The notes under the pieces were generated by a model that had not been told where the DNA came from, made no database searches, and was given only the letters and a program-made list of their open reading frames with translations. Positions 59,219-64,000 of a stretch of DNA of 64,000 nt are shown here, in pieces (the first letter of the stretch is position 1; every line of letters starts with the position of its first letter). A program made the position numbers and the translations under genes. Source of the stretch: Clonostachys chloroleuca (taxonomy: Eukaryota; Ascomycota; Sordariomycetes; Hypocreales; Bionectriaceae); assembly GCA_037952775.1 (NCBI GenBank), contig JBANAY010000003.1:20708001-20772000 (forward strand), written 5' to 3'.

Positions 59219-61039
59219 ATGGATATCAAGAAGACGAGCGTCGAGCTTCAAGAGGACGTGCAAGAAGCCACCTCTCATCAAAATGCAACAAACCCTTGGA
59301 ACGAACGTTTCAACGGCGAGACCGAAGAATGGCGGGCGGCGATGAACAAGAAAGTCCTTCGAAAAGTCGACACGCGCCTCATGCCAACCCTCGTCATCAT
59401 GTATCTGCTCAACTTCCTCGATCGCTCCAACCTAGCCCAGGCGCGTCAAGGGTCCCTCGAAAAGGACCTGGGCATGACGGGCACCGATTTCAACCTTGCC
59501 ACCTCCATCTTCTTCGTCGGATATCTCCTCATGCAGCTTCCCTCTAACGTCCTGTTGACTCGTCTACCCCCTTCCATCTATCTCGCCACATCGTGCTGCC
59601 TTTGGGGTGTCGTCTCGACCTGCAACGCGGCGGCTCACAGCTTCACCCACCTGATTGTTATCCGCTTCTTCCTCGGTTTCGTCGAGGCTCCCTTCTTCCC
59701 AGGAGCTGTGTTCCTCATGAGCTCTTGGTACACTCGTGCTGAGTTGACACAGCGTGTTTCTTGGCTGTATGCTGGCAACGCGCTGGCCAACATGTTTGGT
59801 GGTGTCATCGGAGCCGCCATCCTGGGTAACCTCGACGGTGTTCAGGGGCTTGCTTCATGGAGATGGCTCTTTATTATTGTAAGTAGAAGAAAAAGAGTTG
59901 CAATTAATCGCGGTCCCGGTCTCTAGTCGGTCATGCTAACGCGGTGTCATTCAATAGGAAGGCGTTGTCGCAATTGCTTTCGCGATTTGTGCTGGCTTCA
60001 TCCTCCCGAACTATCCCCATTCCACCAAATGGCTATCTGAAGAAGAGAGAGCCTACGCCTGCTATAGACTGGTCCAAGACGTCAACGAGGAAGACACATA
60101 CGGCGGGGAGCAGACAATCTGGGATGGTATCAAGTTGGCTGTTCGGGACTACCGTCTCTATGTCTTCGTCCTCCTCCAGCATATCAGCTTGGTCTCACAA
60201 ACTTTCCAATATTTCTTCCCTACGATTGTTGGCACGCTGGGTTACGACAAAATTACGACCCTATGGCTCACAGCCCCAGTCTGGGTAAGTACACCTTGTC
60301 TAGATGCTCCGTTGTTGCTCAACACCATGCTAATCAGACTGCCACCTCTGTAGTTTGCCACCTTCCTTGTCTCCATTGTCGTTACATGGACATCCTCGAA
60401 AACAAACGATCGTTCTTTGCATATCATTGGCTTGATGATTGTGTCTGCCATTGGAAATGCCATCGCCACAGGCACTACTGTTCTGGGAGCCCGGTATTTT
60501 GCCATGTTTTTGATGCCAATGGGCGCAATCTCGGCTTGTGAGTACAATGGGACAATGGACAATATCCCTCAATCCCAGAATATCTGCTGACTGGGTTTTA
60601 TCAGATCAAATTATCGTTTCATGGGTCGCCAACTCTTTCCCCCGACCCGTAGTTAAGAGGTATGTAACGTCCTAAGAGGGTTAAAGTCTCTAACTAACCC
60701 AACTGGGTAGATCTGCTTGTATCGCCGTCGCCAACATGATTGGAAACACAGCTTCTATTTATGGAAGTTACATGTATCCCAGCAGCTCCGGTCCTCGGGT
60801 AAGTCGATCCTTGTCCGTTAATTAGCAAGATAAAGACTAACCAGTAGTAGTATATTCCTGGAGGTAGCGCAAACGCTTGCATGTGCATCTTAACTGCCGT
60901 TCTGGCGCTCGTCCTGCGATTCGTTCATATTCGCGAGAACAAGAAGCTCGAAAACGCTGAGCAAGAAGTCGAGGGGGGCAAGGTGGCTGCTGATGCGACT
61001 CAAGAGAGGAGGGCTGCTGGATTCAGATACATCTATTAG
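59219..61039 (+). CDS. Second MFS anion:cation symporter (Dal5/Tna1-like)
   Basis: ACS-family symporter of 500 residues. Six exons (59219-59878, 59958-60284, 60354-60537, 60605-60659, 60711-60798, 60851-61039) join in phase. Signatures are VLRKVDTRLMPTLVIMYLLNFLDRSNLAQA, FFVGYLLMQLPSN, RFFLGFVEAPFFPGAVFLMSSWYTRAEL, WRWLFII/EGV, HISLVSQTFQYFFPTIVGTLGYD, and near the end ANMIGNTASIYGSYMYPSS with YIPGG. The charged C-terminal tail ends in GFRYIY. It differs clearly from the transporter at 54186, so it is a family member rather than a recent duplicate. The adjacent regulator on the opposite strand may control it. The substrate is unknown. Confidence 0.94.
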
Positions 61040-61514
61040 AACCTTGTAGACCTTTATTGGCATGGGCTTAGGGATTTATCACTCTCAAGTCATGATATGA
61101 TGAATATGTAACCAGCGTCCCTTCGTCCTACAAAAGTGTTAAATGAAAGAATCCACGTTGTAAAGTCCAAGGCCCGTGTCTACGCTTCCATTTCGAAATG
61201 GACTGCTACTATCACCCAAACACAGTGCATTGGTGTAGCAAAGTGATGAAATTATTTCATAGTCTCGGCGTCTTGTTGCTGGAGACCGCATACTAGAGAC
61301 TATTGGGAAAAACAATCCGGAAGTTTAAGATCATAGAGCCATCTGTTATACGAGACTAGTTTGTTAAGTCAGCTACGACTATGTTGCCAGCCATGAGGGG
61401 GTAAATAAACTAAGCAAGTTTAAGTCTAGTGATACCTTGAGGATTATGATTTCAACTTTTTTTTAGATATACCAATCTATGTTTGGGACGATTGATCCAG
61501 ATTGTGGCGCGCAT
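61040..61514. other. Intergenic region between convergent genes
   Basis: 0.47 kb A/T-rich shared 3' region of the transporter and the Zn2Cys6 regulator. Nothing else seen. Confidence 0.5.
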
Positions 61515-63548
61515 CTACCAAGAGAAGGAGGCTTTTCTGGATAAGGCTTCCTGGTAGGTCTTAGTCCTGAATATCTCCTCCACCATGTCCAGCAACGTGT
61601 CTATATTACCCAGAATCCTCAAATACGGCTCCAAGGATGGTCGCGTTCGCACCTGCAACAGGATTAAGTACGATGCAAACAAGAGCTGGTACTCGGGCCA
61701 GTACTGCAGTGTATTGTAGGAATTTTCTGGGCCTCGTCGTTGACAAATCTGGATAATCAAGACAGCGCTTTCGATACAATCGCGGCAAGACTCCCACACC
61801 CATGGGCTGTGATCAGATGCTGCGCCTTCAGCAAGGGGGGCTGAATGGCATCTTCCATGTCTTTATGGAGAAAGAAATACAGAACTGGCCTGTGCAGGAA
61901 GAAAACGCAGGCAAAGTAACGGAGGGCTAGATCTCTATGAGCCTACAGGACTGTCAGTAAGTTCGGGAGAAGCTTAAATATGCAATGAGCAAAACTACAA
62001 ACATTGTCCAATTGAAAGGAAGCACCATGAAGAGTGAAAGTCATTATGTCACGAGGAAACTGCTTCTCCATTGGCAGGGACTGATACCACAGCCTGAGAT
62101 CTTCTGCAAGGCCAAATACCAGGCCCTTCAGTTGGTGAGGTCGTGCGTAGGCTTGAACGGGGGTGTAGAGGGAGAGAATCTTGTTCATGTGGCTTCGTAA
62201 CCATAAAATACCGTCGGAATTGCTTTCAATTTCAGTGTTCACAGTCGCTTGTGATGGCGAGGTTGCTAGGGGCCGCATGACTTCCGGAGGATTCGACGAG
62301 AGTATCGCCACCAGGTTGGATGAGCGGTCAGAGAGGATGGTATCTGATGAAAATTCATCGACCTCGGTAAGGATATCGCTTTGCGAGCGAACATTGTCAG
62401 AGTTCACGTCTTAAAAAGCTATGTTTAAGGCATGCCATACCTTTGAAGAATATAGTAGACTCTTGCAAGAACGGCCAGTTGCCTGTCAATGTGAGTGATG
62501 GGCTGCTCGCTTGTAAGAGTCCGATAAAAGCCTACCGGTCATTCTTGGCTCTCACAGCCATACGTTCTAGTGAAGGCATCGCTGACTGTAAGGCACCAAG
62601 CGCATGGAGAGGTCGGGCCCAAGTATTGACCAAGCAGTATGCGATTGCCGCAGATATTGCAATACGTTCGTGGACAGTATTCCACAGCATCCACTGTCGA
62701 TCAAGGACCGACTTGAAATAAATTGACGCTGTAGTCTGCTGATTGGGCAAATCTTGAAGTGACAGACATGAGACAGCTAGATGGATTAAAATTGCATGTT
62801 GGACGGAAAGATTAATTGGATCTATGGTAGACAAGCGACTCATATGGCGGAGGGAAAGATTAGTTGGATTTATAGTCGACGAGCGATTCGTAGAGTCAAG
62901 AAGCTGCAGAAGACTTCCTTGGCCAAACCCATTGCAAGCATCTAGGAGGAGGCGGAGTGTTGATGGGAGACTGTCTCGGATAGCATCAAACGAATCTAGA
63001 ACCTGGATGAGTCGCCAATTTGGAAGTAGGTGCGATGATGACGAGGGCTCCGGTGTCCCAAGATTGGTCTCTTGAGCAAGTTCACCAAACAGAGGCTCCC
63101 GACGGTCGGCATCAGCGAGAAAGTTCAATGGATTGCCGTGGGATGAGAGACATAAACGCAACCGAGGCCACGAATGAACCATCTGATGGGCAGATGCTGT
63201 GTGAAAAGAAGGTGCCAATGATATTTCAGATTCGACAGACTCAGCCACGACGAGGCGCCCATGCTGGCACTGTGCCTCAAGAGCCTGGATACGAGCTTCA
63301 GCATCAGCAAGTCGAGATAATGTGGATTGATCACTTTAGGATAGTCAGTTCCGAGCATGAAGATACGACAACACGACGTGGGGGGCTTAACTTTCAAGAT
63401 GTGTAGGTGTCGGGCGATATTGGCAGATGACGGCAGCATTCGCACAGTGAGTGCATTGGGGTCGGATCCCGTCGCACCGGGATTTACGCTGACGGCATCG
63501 GTCGCATGCAAGAGCGGTCTTAGCCTGGGGCCTTTTAGTAGGAGCCAT
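61515..63548 (-). CDS. Zn2Cys6 transcription factor, frame broken in a G6 run
   Basis: Nuclear regulator. The ATG at 63548 opens MAPTKRPQAKTALACDRCRQ, and the binuclear cluster is at residues 15-42 with spacing C2C6C6C2C6C. A short coiled-coil-like linker (TRIQALEAQ) follows. The likely exons are 63548-63392, 63295-62536, 62482-62441, 62378-62003 and 61942-61515. The last part shows the end of the fungal transcription-factor domain (ALRYFACVFFLHRPVLYFFLHKDMEDA, then WVWESCRDCIESAVLIIQ), but these two stretches lie in different frames, separated by a run of six G (61835-61840). One extra base there restores about 587 residues. It is either a sequencing error or a real null allele. The second, third and fourth junctions are moderately sure. 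Confidence 0.8.
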
Positions 63549-64000
63549 GAGTACGCATTACGTTGCCAAGGCTGCTGGGCCCAGGCCGTTGTTGTTGGCT
63601 TTGTTGTGGTCAAGTATTGGATGATTGGGGCATCCAGATTCTGGAAAGAGGCATCTACTGTGCTCTGATTGCGAATACGAATCCACAGGAAGCCATTCCG
63701 CTTTTGAGCTAGCTCAATACCTGTACATTCCTCACGGTAGGTTCTCACCCTACCAGGCGTCAGAATAACAGAGACTATAAAGGTGTCTTGACCTAAACTT
63801 CCAATATACGCCATGATATTGATGGATGATAGTTAATAATAATCAAAGTGGCAAAATATTGGGCAATTATTAGGTAATTCATAGACTTAATATTCACATT
63901 TGGTGGTATTTTTGCATGACTGACTGCTATAGTAATTCCAGTCTGCGAGGTCACTTTGCAGTCCCTCTTTTTCTAACAGCCACTTGTCACCTTTGGTTAA
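63549..64000. other. Upstream region of the regulator, right edge
   Basis: Promoter side of the Zn2Cys6 gene. An open frame continues upstream of the ATG, but its translation has no regulator-like character. Nothing else seen to the window end. Confidence 0.45.

Noticed and set aside
63549..63814. In-frame extension upstream of the Zn2Cys6 region
   Set aside because: That frame differs from the frame of the zinc cluster, and the regulator has its own ATG at 63548 directly before the basic leader and cysteines.
1..64000. tRNA, rRNA and CRISPR search
   Set aside because: I looked for tRNA B-box-like GGTTCGAATCC patterns and regular spaced repeats and found none convincing; a covariance-model scan would be needed to exclude tRNAs.

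Overview
The window is nuclear DNA from a filamentous ascomycete, most likely a eurotiomycete of the Aspergillus/Penicillium type. Most genes are split by short introns of about 45-110 nt with GT..AG ends and CTAAC-like branch points. Genes lie on both strands with roughly 0.3-2 kb spacers, and the families are typical of moulds: DPP V peptidase, NCS1 and DHA1/ACS transporters, a Fet3/Ftr1 pair and Zn2Cys6 regulators. Splice models were built by eye from phase, consensus sites and family motifs. I saw no rRNA, tRNA, CRISPR array or intact transposon.

Left part (1-31 kb): the 5' half of a membrane dipeptidase runs off the left edge and is followed by an MFS sugar transporter. A gene-poor stretch of about 7.8 kb comes next. 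Then come secreted dipeptidyl-peptidase V, a small Cys-rich ORF beside a 9-bp minisatellite, an NCS1 permease convergent with a DHA1-type MFS pump, a secreted protein with a Ser/Ala-rich tail and a frameshift, an unrecognised 290-residue protein and an amino-acid permease.

Middle (30-45 kb): a VWA plus alpha-kinase protein, a beta-class-like glutathione transferase, and a regulator carrying two C2H2 fingers and a Zn2Cys6 cluster that is divergent from an NmrA-like reductase. Their shared promoter is crowded with a GTGGGAT heptamer. Next is the high-affinity iron uptake pair, a Fet3-type ferroxidase and an Ftr1-type permease, transcribed divergently from a 1.9-kb promoter that contains two full SreA-type ATCWGATAA sites. 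A small SAM-methyltransferase-like gene follows.

Right part (46-64 kb): this looks like a catabolic cluster. An intron-dense SDR is divergent from a phytanoyl-CoA-dioxygenase-family gene. A D-2-hydroxyacid dehydrogenase is divergent from a DapA-family aldolase. After these come two ACS-family (Dal5/Tna1-like) anion transporters with a GNAT gene between them, and a Zn2Cys6 regulator whose reading frame is broken in a G6 run. Together the set can import an organic acid, oxidise or hydroxylate it, cleave a 2-keto acid to pyruvate plus an aldehyde or glyoxylate, and reduce the product. The substrate is not readable from the sequence. This cluster and the heptamer-rich regulator/reductase promoter are the most interesting parts of the window.
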